A stretch of DNA of 48,438 nt from Flavobacterium sp. (lineage in GTDB: Bacteria > Bacteroidota > Bacteroidia > Flavobacteriales > Flavobacteriaceae): positions 1 through 48,438 of the forward strand of contig NZ_SEBS01000027.1 in NCBI RefSeq assembly GCF_004211145.1. Reading direction: 5' to 3'. Positions 6,374 to 15,159 of the stretch are shown here, piece after piece. Position 1 is the stretch's first letter, and each line of letters opens with the position of its first letter. The position numbers were made by a program, and so were the translations under genes. The notes under the pieces were generated by a model. That model was not told where the DNA came from. It made no database searches and saw only the letters and a program-made list of their open reading frames with translations.

Positions 6374-7774
6374 ATGATAACCTACACATTCAAAAGTTCC
6401 TACCGCGAAATCCTCGCCGACACGATCACTCCCGTGGGCGTGTATCTGAAACTGCGCGACAAATTCGCGAATTCGCTGTTGCTCGAGAGTTCCGACTATC
6501 AGGCTGGAAACAACAGTTATTCATATGTGTGTTGTGATCCGATCGCATCCATTAAAGTCGAAAACGAAATCATCACGCAGCAATTTCCCGATGGTTCGAC
6601 CGAGACGAAATCGGCCCGCGAAAACGACGTGATGAAAACCGTCAGCGAGTTCGCCTCCCGCTTCAAGATGGAAAGATCAGTGCACAAATGCATACAGGGC
6701 GGGCTTTTCGGATATATCGCCTACGACGCCGTGCGTTATTTCGAATCGGTGGAAATCACCAAAAAACAAGGCGATACCGAGATTCCCGATTTGTATTACG
6801 CGGTTTACAAAAATGTGATCGCCATCAATCATTTCAAGAATGAGGCGTATTTGTTCTGTCATTCGACCGACGAAACCGACAACCTCGACGAAATCATCGG
6901 ACTGCTCCAAAACAGTGCGTTGCCCAAATATCGTTTCGCCAAAAATGGTGAAAAGACAACGAATTTGTCCGACGCCGATTACCGAAACCTCGTCGCCAAA
7001 GCAAAACAGCATTGCCAGCGCGGCGACGTGTTCCAGCTCGTGCTTTCGAGGCGGTTTTCACAACAGTTCAAAGGCGATGACTTTAATGTGTATCGCGCTT
7101 TACGCCGAATAAATCCATCGCCTTACCTGTTCTTTTTCGATTATGGGAATTTCAGGATTTTCGGGTCGTCGCCCGAGGCACAATTGGTCGTCGAAAATCG
7201 CAAGGCCGAAATCCATCCGATCGCGGGAACATTCAAACGAACCGGAAACGACGAAGAAGACGCGATTCTTGCGCGGGCATTGTCGCAGGACAAAAAGGAA
7301 AATTCCGAACACGTGATGCTCGTCGATTTGGCGCGAAACGATCTGAGCCGAAACGCCACGCAAGTCACCGTCGAGAAATACGCCGAGTTGCAGTTCTTCT
7401 CGCACGTGATCCATCTGGTTTCCAAAGTCACCGGGAAATTACGCGACAATGCGCACACGTTGCAAGCCGTGGCCGACACATTCCCCGCAGGAACACTGTC
7501 GGGCGCGCCCAAACACCGCGCGATGCAACTTATCGAAGAACTCGAAAACCTCAATCGCAGTTTTTATGGAGGCGCGATCGGATTCATGGATTTTGACGGA
7601 AATTTCAACCATGCGATAATGATTCGTACCTTTTTAAGCAAAAAAAACACGTTGCATTATCAAGCCGGCGCGGGTTTGACCGTCGCGTCCGATGAGGAAA
7701 AGGAATTACAGGAAACGTATAATAAATTGGCGGCTTTGGATAGGGCGATTGAGGAAGCGGAGGAGATTTGTTGA
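6374..7774 (+). CDS. trpE: Anthranilate synthase component I
   Basis: The product is 466 residues. It makes anthranilate from chorismate using ammonia from TrpG, the first step of tryptophan synthesis in the cytoplasm. Visible signatures are the N-terminal feedback-site motif LLESSDY (about 36), then SPYLFFFDYGNFRIFGSSPE, HPIAGTFKRTGNDEEDA, HVMLVDLARNDLSR, AGTLSGAPKHRAMQLIEELE and YGGAIGFMDFDG, all standard for the chorismate-utilising domain. The LLES motif suggests feedback inhibition by tryptophan. It starts 13 nt after the attenuator terminator. An unusually long, repeat-filled gap of 297 nt separates it from trpG. Confidence 0.97.
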   Translation: MITYTFKSSYREILADTITPVGVYLKLRDKFANSLLLESSDYQAGNNSYSYVCCDPIASIKVENEIITQQFPDGSTETKSARENDVMKTVSEFASRFKMERSVHKCIQGGLFGYIAYDAVRYFESVEITKKQGDTEIPDLYYAVYKNVIAINHFKNEAYLFCHSTDETDNLDEIIGLLQNSALPKYRFAKNGEKTTNLSDADYRNLVAKAKQHCQRGDVFQLVLSRRFSQQFKGDDFNVYRALRRINPSPYLFFFDYGNFRIFGSSPEAQLVVENRKAEIHPIAGTFKRTGNDEEDAILARALSQDKKENSEHVMLVDLARNDLSRNATQVTVEKYAELQFFSHVIHLVSKVTGKLRDNAHTLQAVADTFPAGTLSGAPKHRAMQLIEELENLNRSFYGGAIGFMDFDGNFNHAIMIRTFLSKKNTLHYQAGAGLTVASDEEKELQETYNKLAALDRAIEEAEEIC

Positions 7775-8071
7775 TTTGGTCATTTGTTGATTTGTTGATT
7801 TGTTGATTTGTTGATTTGTTGATTTGAGTTCATGCCTTCCGAACGAAACCTAACGTCAATCAACAATGAAAATTTCCGTCAAAGACACAACCCTAATTCA
7901 AATAAACGAATAAACGCATAAACAAATCAACCATCAAAACATCCGTCAAAGACACAACCCTAATTCAAAAAACGAATAAACGAATAAACAAATCAACCAT
8001 CGAAACATCCGTCAAAGACACAACTGACTTTTCAAATAAACGAATAAACAAATCAACGCATAAACAAAAAA
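7775..8071. repeat. trpE-trpG spacer: tandem repeat palindrome and three ~66-nt direct repeats
   Basis: The 5' part (about 7763-7827) is a tandem of TTGATTTGT units; the 3' part contains the complementary CAAATCAAC and related units, so the spacer can fold back on itself. Three direct repeats, each starting CCGTCAAAGACACAAC, begin at 7876, 7943 and 8009 (spacing 66-67 nt). The left arm plus the text GAGTTCATGCCTTCCG resembles 19065-19110 and, inverted, 21895-21940. No gene is seen, although the region is inside the trp operon. Confidence 0.8.
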
Positions 8072-8635
8072 ATGAAAGTACTGATAATCGACAACTACGA
8101 CTCCTTCACCTACAACCTCGTCCACTATCTCGAAGATCTGGGCGCCGAGGTCAGCGTGATGCGCAACGATGATTTCGAGATTGACGAGATCGAGCCGTTC
8201 CATAAAATATTGCTGTCGCCCGGGCCCGGAATTCCCGATGAGGCCGGACTTTTGAAACAAGTCATCAAAACCTACGCGCCGAGCAAAAGCATACTTGGAG
8301 TTTGCCTCGGTCAACAGGCGATAGGCGAAGTTTTCGGAGGTTCGCTATCGAATCTGGAATCGGTTTTTCACGGCGTTTCAACTAAAGTAAAAATCCTCGA
8401 TACGAACGAAATCCTGTTTCAAGGTTTAGGCGATGAGATCGAGGTCGGACGTTATCATTCCTGGGTCGTAAATACCGATTTACCCGACGTTCTGATCGCG
8501 ACTTCGGTCGACGAAAACGGCCAGATCATGTCGCTCAAGCACCAAACCTACGACCTGCGCGGCGTGCAATTCCATCCTGAAAGCGTGCTCACGCCCCACG
8601 GGAAACAAATCCTCAAAAATTGGCTTGGCTGTTAA
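8072..8635 (+). CDS. trpG: Anthranilate synthase component II (glutamine amidotransferase)
   Basis: The product is 187 residues, full length for a stand-alone class I glutamine amidotransferase. It releases ammonia from glutamine for TrpE. The catalytic triad is visible: Cys78 in GVCLGQQ, and His168 and Glu170 in VQFHPES; the oxyanion-loop motif SPGPGIPDE is at 49-57. In some bacteria the same subunit also serves PabB; no pabB is in this window. It is followed 36 nt later by trpD. Confidence 0.97.
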   Translation: MKVLIIDNYDSFTYNLVHYLEDLGAEVSVMRNDDFEIDEIEPFHKILLSPGPGIPDEAGLLKQVIKTYAPSKSILGVCLGQQAIGEVFGGSLSNLESVFHGVSTKVKILDTNEILFQGLGDEIEVGRYHSWVVNTDLPDVLIATSVDENGQIMSLKHQTYDLRGVQFHPESVLTPHGKQILKNWLGC

Positions 8636-8671
8636 TCATCGCAAGAGGAAATTAACGCTAACTAACACGAA

Positions 8672-9664
8672 ATGAAAACGATATTAAATAGATTAATCAA
8701 CCACGATACGCTTTCGCAACAGGAAGCGTACGATACGCTCACGTCGATTTCGGCCGGAAATTACAATCCGTCGCAGATCGCGGCTTTCCTTACCGTTTAT
8801 ATGATGCGTCCGATTACGACCGCAGAACTTTACGGCTTCCGATCGGCACTTCTCGACCTGTGCGTCCGAATCGACCTGAGCGATTTCGAAACCATCGACT
8901 TGTGCGGAACGGGCGGCGACGGAAAAGACACATTCAACATTTCCACGCTTTCGTCGCTCGTCGTTGCGGGTTGCGGCATCAAAGTCGCCAAACACGGGAA
9001 TTATGGCGTTTCGTCGGTTTCGGGCTCGAGCAACGTCATGGAAAGTCTGGGCGTGAGATTCAGTAACGACGAGTCATTTTTGAAGCGTTGCATCGATGAG
9101 GCGAATATTTGCATTCTGCACGCGCCGTTGTTCCATCCGGCGATGAAAAACGTCGCGCCGATCCGAAAGGAACTGGCCGTAAAAACCTTCTTTAACCTGC
9201 TCGGCCCGCTTGTGAATCCGGCGTTTCCGCAGAACCAATTGTCGGGCGTTTTCAGTCTTGAACTGGCTCGGATGTATGCGTATCTGTTGCAGGAAACCGA
9301 TGTGAATTTTGGGGTTTTACATGCGCTCGACGGATATGACGAAATCTCGCTGACGGGAAATACGAAAGTCATTTCAAACCTCGAAGAAACGCTTTTTTCG
9401 CCCGCCGATTTCGGATTCGAAAAGCTTAACCCGTCTGACATAAAAGGAGGAGAAACCGTTGCCGATTCGGTAAAAATCTTCACCGAAATACTTCACGGAA
9501 ACGGAACCCAAGCCCAACAAAACGTCGTATATGCGAATGCCGCGCTCGCGATAAAAATGATGAAAAAATGTTCGCTGGAGGAAGCGATCGCGTCGGCAAA
9601 AGAAAGTTTAAAATCGGGAAAAGCCTTACAGACATTACAAAAACTACAACAACTATCTTCATGA
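8672..9664 (+). CDS. trpD: Anthranilate phosphoribosyltransferase
   Basis: The product is 330 residues. It joins anthranilate to PRPP, giving phosphoribosylanthranilate. The PRPP-binding motif DLCGTGGDGKDTFNIST spans about 77-92, followed by AKHGNYGVSSVSGSSNVMESLG and LGPLVNP, all characteristic of TrpD. Its stop overlaps the trpC start as ATGA, so the two are translationally coupled. Confidence 0.97.
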   Translation: MKTILNRLINHDTLSQQEAYDTLTSISAGNYNPSQIAAFLTVYMMRPITTAELYGFRSALLDLCVRIDLSDFETIDLCGTGGDGKDTFNISTLSSLVVAGCGIKVAKHGNYGVSSVSGSSNVMESLGVRFSNDESFLKRCIDEANICILHAPLFHPAMKNVAPIRKELAVKTFFNLLGPLVNPAFPQNQLSGVFSLELARMYAYLLQETDVNFGVLHALDGYDEISLTGNTKVISNLEETLFSPADFGFEKLNPSDIKGGETVADSVKIFTEILHGNGTQAQQNVVYANAALAIKMMKKCSLEEAIASAKESLKSGKALQTLQKLQQLSS

Positions 9665-10452
9665 ATATTCTAGAGAAAATCGCCGCCAACAAGGCCCGAG
9701 AGATCGAATTACGCAAAAAGATAATACCACGATCGTTACTTGAAAACACCCAATTATTCAAACGCCCGACGTTTTCGTTAGCCGATTCATTGGCTTCGAG
9801 CGACTTCGGGATCATCGCCGAGCACAAACGCCGCTCGCCTTCAAAAGGCACGATCAACCACTCGATTCCGATCGCCGATGTCGTGGAAGGTTATGCGAAC
9901 GCCGGCGTTTCGGGGATTTCCGTATTGACCGACACGACGTATTTTGGCGGTTCCGTCGATGATATATTGCTTGCGCGCGCCTCAGTTTCGACGCCGTTAT
10001 TGCGAAAAGAATTCATCTTGGACGAATACCAGATCATCGAGGCGAAATCGATCGGCGCCGACGCAATCCTGCTACTCGCATCGATGCTGTCGGCCGAAGA
10101 AATCAAGAAATTCGCCGTGCTCGCGCTCAAACTCGGCATGGAATCTTTGCTTGAAGTGCGCGATTTCGAGGAATTGGATCGATCGATGTGTTCGGAAATC
10201 TCGCTCATCGGTGTCAACAACCGCAACCTCAAGGATTTCAAGACTGACATTTCCACGAGTATCGAAATGGCGCAACACATTCCAAGCGAATGCATAATGG
10301 TGTCCGAAAGCGGGCTCGACGATGCGAAAACAGTAGCCGAATTGCGTCGTGCAGGTTATCGCGGTTTCCTCATCGGGGAACATTTCATGAAGACCGACGA
10401 TCCCGGAAAGGCCGCAAAAACATTTATGGACGAAATCAAAGAAGCGCTATGA
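9661..10452 (+). CDS. trpC: Indole-3-glycerol phosphate synthase
   Basis: The product is 263 residues from the ATG at 9661; the frame is open from 9568 but that part lies inside trpD. It converts CdRP to indole-3-glycerol phosphate. The TIM-barrel active-site signatures are present: IIAEHKRRSPSKG (Glu and Lys), LLRKEFILDEYQ (Lys), GVNNRNLKDF and VSESGL. TrpC and TrpF are separate proteins here, not fused. It overlaps both neighbours by 4 nt (ATGA). Confidence 0.97.
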   Translation: MNILEKIAANKAREIELRKKIIPRSLLENTQLFKRPTFSLADSLASSDFGIIAEHKRRSPSKGTINHSIPIADVVEGYANAGVSGISVLTDTTYFGGSVDDILLARASVSTPLLRKEFILDEYQIIEAKSIGADAILLLASMLSAEEIKKFAVLALKLGMESLLEVRDFEELDRSMCSEISLIGVNNRNLKDFKTDISTSIEMAQHIPSECIMVSESGLDDAKTVAELRRAGYRGFLIGEHFMKTDDPGKAAKTFMDEIKEAL

Positions 10453-11051
10453 AACTCAAGGTTTGCGGCATGAAATACAGCGATAACATATCGGAAACGG
10501 GCTCGCTCCTACCCGATTTCCTGGGATTTATCTTCTGGGAGAAATCGTCTCGTTATTTCGATGGTGAAATTCCCGAATTGCCGCAAACGATCAAAAAAGT
10601 CGGTGTTTTCGTCGACGCCGATGCCGATTTCGTTCGGTCAAGAATCGCAAAACACGAACTGAATGTAGTGCAATTTCATGGAAACGAATCTGTTCAATAT
10701 TGTGCCGACTTTCAAAATTCGGGCGTTGAAATCATCAAGGTTTTTTCAATAGAAACGGCTCAAGATTTCGCTAAAACCGAAGATTATCAAAGCGTTTGCG
10801 ATTATTTCCTTTTCGATACCAAAGGAAAACTTCCGGGTGGAAACGGGTTCGCGTTCGACTGGAAAATCCTTGAAAAGTACAAATCGCGAAAACCGTTTTT
10901 TTTGAGCGGCGGAATCGGTCCGGAATCCATCGAGGATATCAACAAATTATCTGTAAAACCATTCGCGATCGACATCAACAGTCGGTTCGAAATTTCGGCC
11001 GGGCTTAAAAATGTGGCCGAAATCAAACAATTCAAATACGATTTACTATGA
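10449..11051 (+). CDS. trpF: Phosphoribosylanthranilate isomerase
   Basis: The product is 200 residues from the ATG at 10449, which overlaps the trpC stop; the upstream open frame to 10290 is inside trpC. It catalyses the Amadori rearrangement of phosphoribosylanthranilate to CdRP. Key residues are Cys6 in KVCGMK (general base), VQFHGNE and the Asp of [13 protein letters not shown] (general acid), with a phosphate-binding LSGGIGPES near 154. It overlaps trpB by 4 nt. Confidence 0.96.
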   Translation: MKLKVCGMKYSDNISETGSLLPDFLGFIFWEKSSRYFDGEIPELPQTIKKVGVFVDADADFVRSRIAKHELNVVQFHGNESVQYCADFQNSGVEIIKVFSIETAQDFAKTEDYQSVCDYFLFDTKGKLPGGNGFAFDWKILEKYKSRKPFFLSGGIGPESIEDINKLSVKPFAIDINSRFEISAGLKNVAEIKQFKYDLL

Positions 11052-12229
11052 AATATTCGGTTGACGAGAAAGGGTTTTACGGGAATTTCGGCGGCGCGTT
11101 CGTGCCTGAAATGCTGTACCCGAATGTAGAGGAATTAAGGCAAAAATACCTCGAAATCTGCAACACGCCGGAGTTCCAAAAAAGATTCCGAGATCTATTG
11201 CGCGATTATGCGGGACGTCCGACGCCGCTGTATTTTGCGTCACGCCTGTCTGAAAAATACAAAACGAAAATTTACTTGAAGCGCGAAGATCTTTGTCATA
11301 CGGGCGCGCACAAGATCAACAATACGATCGGTCAGATCCTGCTCGCACAGCATCTCGGCAAGAAACGCATCATCGCCGAAACCGGTGCGGGACAACACGG
11401 CGTCGCGACGGCAACGGTCTGTGCGCTCGCAAATCTCGAATGTATCGTTTACATGGGCGAGGTCGACATGAAACGCCAGGCGCCCAACGTGGCCAGAATG
11501 AAAATGCTCGGTGCCGAAGTCAGGCCTGCGACATCGGGTTCGAAAACGTTGAAAGACGCGACGAACGAGGCGATCCGCGATTGGATTTCGAATCCCGAGG
11601 ATACGTATTATTTGATCGGCTCGGTCGTCGGGCCGCATCCGTATCCCGATTTGGTGGCGCGTTTCCAGTCGGTGATCTCCGAAGAAATCCGAAAGCAACT
11701 TCTCGAAAAGGAAAACCGCGAAACGCCTGATCACGTGATCGCTTGCGTAGGCGGCGGGAGCAATGCGGCCGGGGCTTTCTATCATTATCTCGACGATAAA
11801 AACGTGAATTTGATCGCCGTTGAAGCGGCCGGACATGGAATCGATTCGGGTGAAAGCGCCGCGACGTCGGTTCTTGGAAAACCCGGAATCATACACGGCA
11901 GCAAGACGCTTTTGATGCAGACCGACGACGGGCAGATCACCGAACCGTATTCGATTTCGGCAGGTTTGGATTATCCCGGAATCGGACCGTTGCACGCTCA
12001 CCTTTTCGATTCGAAACGCGCCGAATTTTTGAGTGCGACCGACGACGAAGCGATGGAAGCCGGACTTGAATTGTGCCGTCTCGAAGGAATTATTCCAGCG
12101 ATTGAGAGCGCGCATGCGTTGGCGGTTTTGAAACAGCGGACATTTAAAAGTGACGATGTCGTGGTGATTTGCTTGTCGGGACGCGGTGATAAGGACTTGG
12201 CGACTTATATAGATTATTTCAAAATATAA
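11048..12229 (+). CDS. trpB: Tryptophan synthase beta chain
   Basis: The product is 393 residues, of the standard TrpB1 type. It condenses indole with serine by PLP chemistry and forms the alpha2beta2 complex with TrpA. The PLP lysine is in [19 protein letters not shown], followed by the substrate loop [17 protein letters not shown] and the phosphate-binding GGGSNAAG. The C-terminal LSGRGDKD is also typical. The ATG overlaps the trpF stop. A hairpin repeat of 114 nt separates it from trpA, unlike the tight joins upstream. Confidence 0.98.
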   Translation: MKYSVDEKGFYGNFGGAFVPEMLYPNVEELRQKYLEICNTPEFQKRFRDLLRDYAGRPTPLYFASRLSEKYKTKIYLKREDLCHTGAHKINNTIGQILLAQHLGKKRIIAETGAGQHGVATATVCALANLECIVYMGEVDMKRQAPNVARMKMLGAEVRPATSGSKTLKDATNEAIRDWISNPEDTYYLIGSVVGPHPYPDLVARFQSVISEEIRKQLLEKENRETPDHVIACVGGGSNAAGAFYHYLDDKNVNLIAVEAAGHGIDSGESAATSVLGKPGIIHGSKTLLMQTDDGQITEPYSISAGLDYPGIGPLHAHLFDSKRAEFLSATDDEAMEAGLELCRLEGIIPAIESAHALAVLKQRTFKSDDVVVICLSGRGDKDLATYIDYFKI

Positions 12230-12236
12230 CTTCTAA

Positions 12237-12341
12237 ACAATTAAGATAGTTAAGATTAGTTAAGCAAAATGTTGAAAACAGACAGAGTTTCGTTAAAACT
12301 CCTCAACTACTCTTAACTATCTTAATTGTTCAATTTTTTTT
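12237..12341 (+). repeat. Palindrome with T tract between trpB and trpA
   Basis: The left arm (12237-12263, starting AACAATTAAGATAGTTAAGA) and right arm (12303-12330, ending CTTAACTATCTTAATTGTT) are inverted copies with only a few mismatches over about 28 nt, separated by about 39 nt. The right arm is followed by eight Ts (12334-12341), ending two bases before the trpA ATG. It could act as a weak terminator or RNA-stability hairpin. It resembles the ATTAAG palindromes elsewhere in the window. Confidence 0.8.
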
Positions 12342-12343
12342 CC

Positions 12344-13105
12344 ATGACGAGACTTTCCAATATCTTCAATTCCGACCAAAAACTCTTGTCGGTATACTTT
12401 ACGGCCGGATATCCCAAATTAGACGATACTGTAAAAATCATTTCCGAACTCGAAAAATCAGGCGTCGACTTCCTCGAAATCGGGCTTCCGTTCAGCGATC
12501 CATTAGCCGACGGACCCGTAATCCAGCACAGTTCGACAATCGCGATCGAAAACGGAATGACCGCGAAATTGCTGTTCGAACAACTGCGCGACATCCGCAA
12601 AAGCGTAAAAATCCCGTTGCTGATCATGGGTTATTTCAATTCGATGCTGCAATTTGGAATCGAGGCGTTTTTGCAAAAGTGTTCCGAAACGGGAATCGAC
12701 GGATTGATCATTCCCGATTTGCCGCTCGATGTGTATGTTTCCGAGTACGAACCGGTGTTTAAAAAATACGATTTGCCGTTGATTTTCCTCGTCACGCCAC
12801 AGACTTCTGAAGAACGGATACGAGAAATAGATTCGGCATCGAATGCGTTTATCTATTTGGTTTCTACCGCTGCGATTACCGGAAACAGCGCTGATTTCGG
12901 ACAAAAGCAGGAAGATTATTTCAAGCGGATTGCAGATTTGAAACTCAAAAATCCGTGTGTTGCAGGTTTTGGGATTCATGACAAAAAAACGTTTGAAGCG
13001 GCGACGCGATTCACTTCGGGCGCGATTGTCGGGTCGGCGTTTATTCGAAATCTCGAACAAAATGGCATTTCTTCGATTGCTGACTTCATCTCAAAATTCA
13101 ACTAA
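12344..13105 (+). CDS. trpA: Tryptophan synthase alpha chain
   Basis: The product is 253 residues from the ATG at 12344; a TTG 18 nt upstream lies in the hairpin and was rejected. It cleaves indole-3-glycerol phosphate to indole and glyceraldehyde-3-phosphate and channels indole to TrpB. The catalytic Glu and Asp are in FLEIGLPFSDPLADGPVIQ; DGLIIPDLPLD and GFGIHDKKTF (phosphate loop) are also clear. The usual VSRAGVTG-like loop reads VSTAAITG. It is the last gene of the trp operon; no clear terminator is seen before tetR. Confidence 0.97.
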   Translation: MTRLSNIFNSDQKLLSVYFTAGYPKLDDTVKIISELEKSGVDFLEIGLPFSDPLADGPVIQHSSTIAIENGMTAKLLFEQLRDIRKSVKIPLLIMGYFNSMLQFGIEAFLQKCSETGIDGLIIPDLPLDVYVSEYEPVFKKYDLPLIFLVTPQTSEERIREIDSASNAFIYLVSTAAITGNSADFGQKQEDYFKRIADLKLKNPCVAGFGIHDKKTFEAATRFTSGAIVGSAFIRNLEQNGISSIADFISKFN

Positions 13106-13142
13106 AACGTTTTCAATTGTTAAAGAAAAGTTAAACCAAAAA

Positions 13143-13180
13143 CTAAACAAACGTTTAACTTAAACAATCGTTTAATTTTG
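13143..13180 (+). promoter_or_regulatory. TetR-type operator pair and -7 box
   Basis: Two dyads of the pattern TTAAAC-N4-GTTTAA occur at 13143-13158 (one mismatch) and 13160-13175 (perfect). The second overlaps TAATTTTG at 13173-13180, a match to the Bacteroidota -7 box TAnnTTTG. The site lies just upstream of the tetR ATG (13194), so autoregulation of the efflux operon is likely. Confidence 0.75.
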
Positions 13181-13193
13181 TGACCGATTTCAA

Positions 13194-13829
13194 ATGAAAA
13201 CGATGTCTGCATTAAACGAGAAACAAGAACGAATCCTGCAAGTGGCCGAGAAGCTGTTTGCCGAGAAAGGTTTTGACGGAACTTCGATCCGCGACATTTC
13301 AAAGGAGGCGAAGATCAACATCGCCATGGTTTCCTATTATTTCGGTTCGAAAGACAAGATGCTCGAGGCGCTGATCCTCTTTCGCGTCGACGACATGCGC
13401 CTGCAGCTCGAAAACCTGCTGAAGCTCGACATCGATCCGTGGGATAAACTCGAGAAGCTTATCGAACTCTACATCGCACGCGTCAATAAAAACCGCTGCA
13501 TTTATCAGATCATCCATTTTGAACTCGCGAACAAGAAACGCGATTTGAACATCGGTTCGTTCAATGAGATGAAGCTCAAGAATCTCGAAACCATTAGAAA
13601 AATCATCAACGAAGGCCAGGAAAAAGGACTGTTCAACAAGGACGTGATGATCGAACTCATTCCCGTAACCGTAGTCGGAACTTACTTCCAATTCCAGATG
13701 AGCCGCTCGATCTACGAGCAGATTTTCAATCTCAAGACCGAACGCGACTACGAAAACTTCGTCAAAAACGAACTCACCCAACATATTAAACAAGTAATAA
13801 AAGCCCTGCTCAAAAATGAAAATCACTAA
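13194..13829 (+). CDS. TetR/AcrR family transcriptional regulator
   Basis: The product is 211 residues; an ATG three codons later (13203) is an alternative start. The N-terminal helix-turn-helix is clear: RILQVAEKLFAEKGFDGTSI, DISKEAKINIAMVSYYFGSK. The C-terminal ligand domain is variable, as usual. It heads the tolC-hlyD-MFS set, overlapping tolC by 14 nt, and has a paired palindrome over its own promoter. It is therefore most likely the repressor of this efflux operon and induced by a substrate of the pump; the ligand is unknown. Confidence 0.93.
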   Translation: MKTMSALNEKQERILQVAEKLFAEKGFDGTSIRDISKEAKINIAMVSYYFGSKDKMLEALILFRVDDMRLQLENLLKLDIDPWDKLEKLIELYIARVNKNRCIYQIIHFELANKKRDLNIGSFNEMKLKNLETIRKIINEGQEKGLFNKDVMIELIPVTVVGTYFQFQMSRSIYEQIFNLKTERDYENFVKNELTQHIKQVIKALLKNENH

Positions 13830-15153
13830 GATCATCGCTTTGACACTGCTGGTTCTCGGCACTTCGCTCGCACAGGCACAAAAGAAAAGCCTGCCGCTTG
13901 GCGAAGCCGTGAAAATGGCCGTTACCCAAAGCAATCAGGCGATTTTGGCCGACACCAAGGTCAACACCGCAAACTTTGAAACCCAATCGGTGAAGATGAA
14001 CCAATATCCCGACCTCAAGATTTCGGGACAATATTTACGATTGACGAACGCCGACATCAACCTTAAAAGCACAAATGAAGCCACTGACGGCGAAGATACG
14101 GGCGAAGGAAGCTCAAGTCCCAAAGTCAACCAATTGATCTTTGGCCAGGCGAGTTTGTCGATGCCGATCTATTCGGGCGGAAAACTGCGCAACAGCATCA
14201 AGGCGTCCGAGAATCTGTACAAGTCGCAACAAGCGTCGTCGGCTCATTCGAAAGAAGAAGTCGCGATGGAAGTCGTGCAATACTACGCCGATCTGTACAA
14301 GGTTCAAAAATCGATAGAACTGCTCAACGAAAGCCTAAAAAGCAGCAAACAACGCGTCACCGATTTCACGAATATGGAGGAAAACGGCCTGATTGCGAGA
14401 AACGATTTGTTGAAGGCGCAGCTCGCGTCGTCGCGCATCCAATTGTCGTTGGACGAAGCCGAGAAAAACGAACGCGTGATCAATTATTACCTCGTCACGC
14501 TTTTGAAACTTCCCGCGGGAACGCAAATGCAGATCAGCCCCGATAACATCAACCAGGATATCTTCAGCCTTACGTTGAATTCAGAGGAACAAGCGCTTAA
14601 AAGCCGGAAAGACCTCGAGGCGTTGCAATATGCGAAACAGGCGTCAGACGCGCAGATCAAAGTCGCCAAAGCCGATTACTATCCGCAATTGGCATTCACG
14701 GCGGGTTACGTCGGGCTTGACTTGCAGAACGTCGTGCGTGTCGAGAACGCGATGAACTTCGGAGTCGGAATATCTTACAACGTAAGTTCGATCTTCAAAA
14801 ACGGAAAGCAGGTAAAAGTCGCCAAAAGCCGTGCGTTCGAAATCGAAAACCAACAGGCGATGCTTACCGATGAGATCAAACAGGAAGTCGTCCGAGCAAA
14901 CGAAAACTACCAGTTGTCACTGAAACAAGATAAGGTCTACAACGAAGCCGTGGGCCAAGCTGATGAGAATTACCGCATCGTCAAAGACAAATACGACAAC
15001 GGCCTGAGCGACACGAACGACCTGCTCGAAGCCGACGTCGATGACTTGAACGCCAAGATAAACGTCGCCTATTCACGCGCCAACATCGTGCTCAAATACT
15101 ACGAGCTGCTCGAGGCAAACGGACAACTAACACAATCATTCAACCTGAACTAA
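13816..15153 (+). CDS. TolC family outer-membrane efflux protein
   Basis: The product is 445 residues with a signal peptide ending near AQAQKK (about 22). It has the two repeated TolC-type halves: PLGEAVKMAVTQSNQ at the start, coiled-coil regions rich in Ala, Gln and Leu (KEEVAMEVVQYYADLYKVQKS... ending NGLIARNDLLKAQL), then a second half ending in DNGLSDTNDLLEADVDDLNAK. It should form the outer-membrane channel of a tripartite pump with the HlyD and MFS proteins downstream. Its start overlaps the tetR gene, and hlyD follows after 6 nt. Confidence 0.93.
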   Translation: MKITKIIALTLLVLGTSLAQAQKKSLPLGEAVKMAVTQSNQAILADTKVNTANFETQSVKMNQYPDLKISGQYLRLTNADINLKSTNEATDGEDTGEGSSSPKVNQLIFGQASLSMPIYSGGKLRNSIKASENLYKSQQASSAHSKEEVAMEVVQYYADLYKVQKSIELLNESLKSSKQRVTDFTNMEENGLIARNDLLKAQLASSRIQLSLDEAEKNERVINYYLVTLLKLPAGTQMQISPDNINQDIFSLTLNSEEQALKSRKDLEALQYAKQASDAQIKVAKADYYPQLAFTAGYVGLDLQNVVRVENAMNFGVGISYNVSSIFKNGKQVKVAKSRAFEIENQQAMLTDEIKQEVVRANENYQLSLKQDKVYNEAVGQADENYRIVKDKYDNGLSDTNDLLEADVDDLNAKINVAYSRANIVLKYYELLEANGQLTQSFNLN

Positions 15154-15159
15154 CATATC

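Noticed and set aside
8869..8960. Riboswitch or T-box within the trp genes
   Set aside because: No leader-like structure, terminator or conserved box was seen inside the coding sequence; regulation is explained by the attenuator before trpE.
10290..10448. Extended trpF start
   Set aside because: The upstream frame is inside trpC; the ATG at 10449 gives the conserved KVCGMK start.
11240..12115. 291-residue ORF antisense to trpB
   Set aside because: It has no recognisable motif and mirrors a strongly conserved gene; long antisense frames are common here because of codon bias (TCG, CGA).
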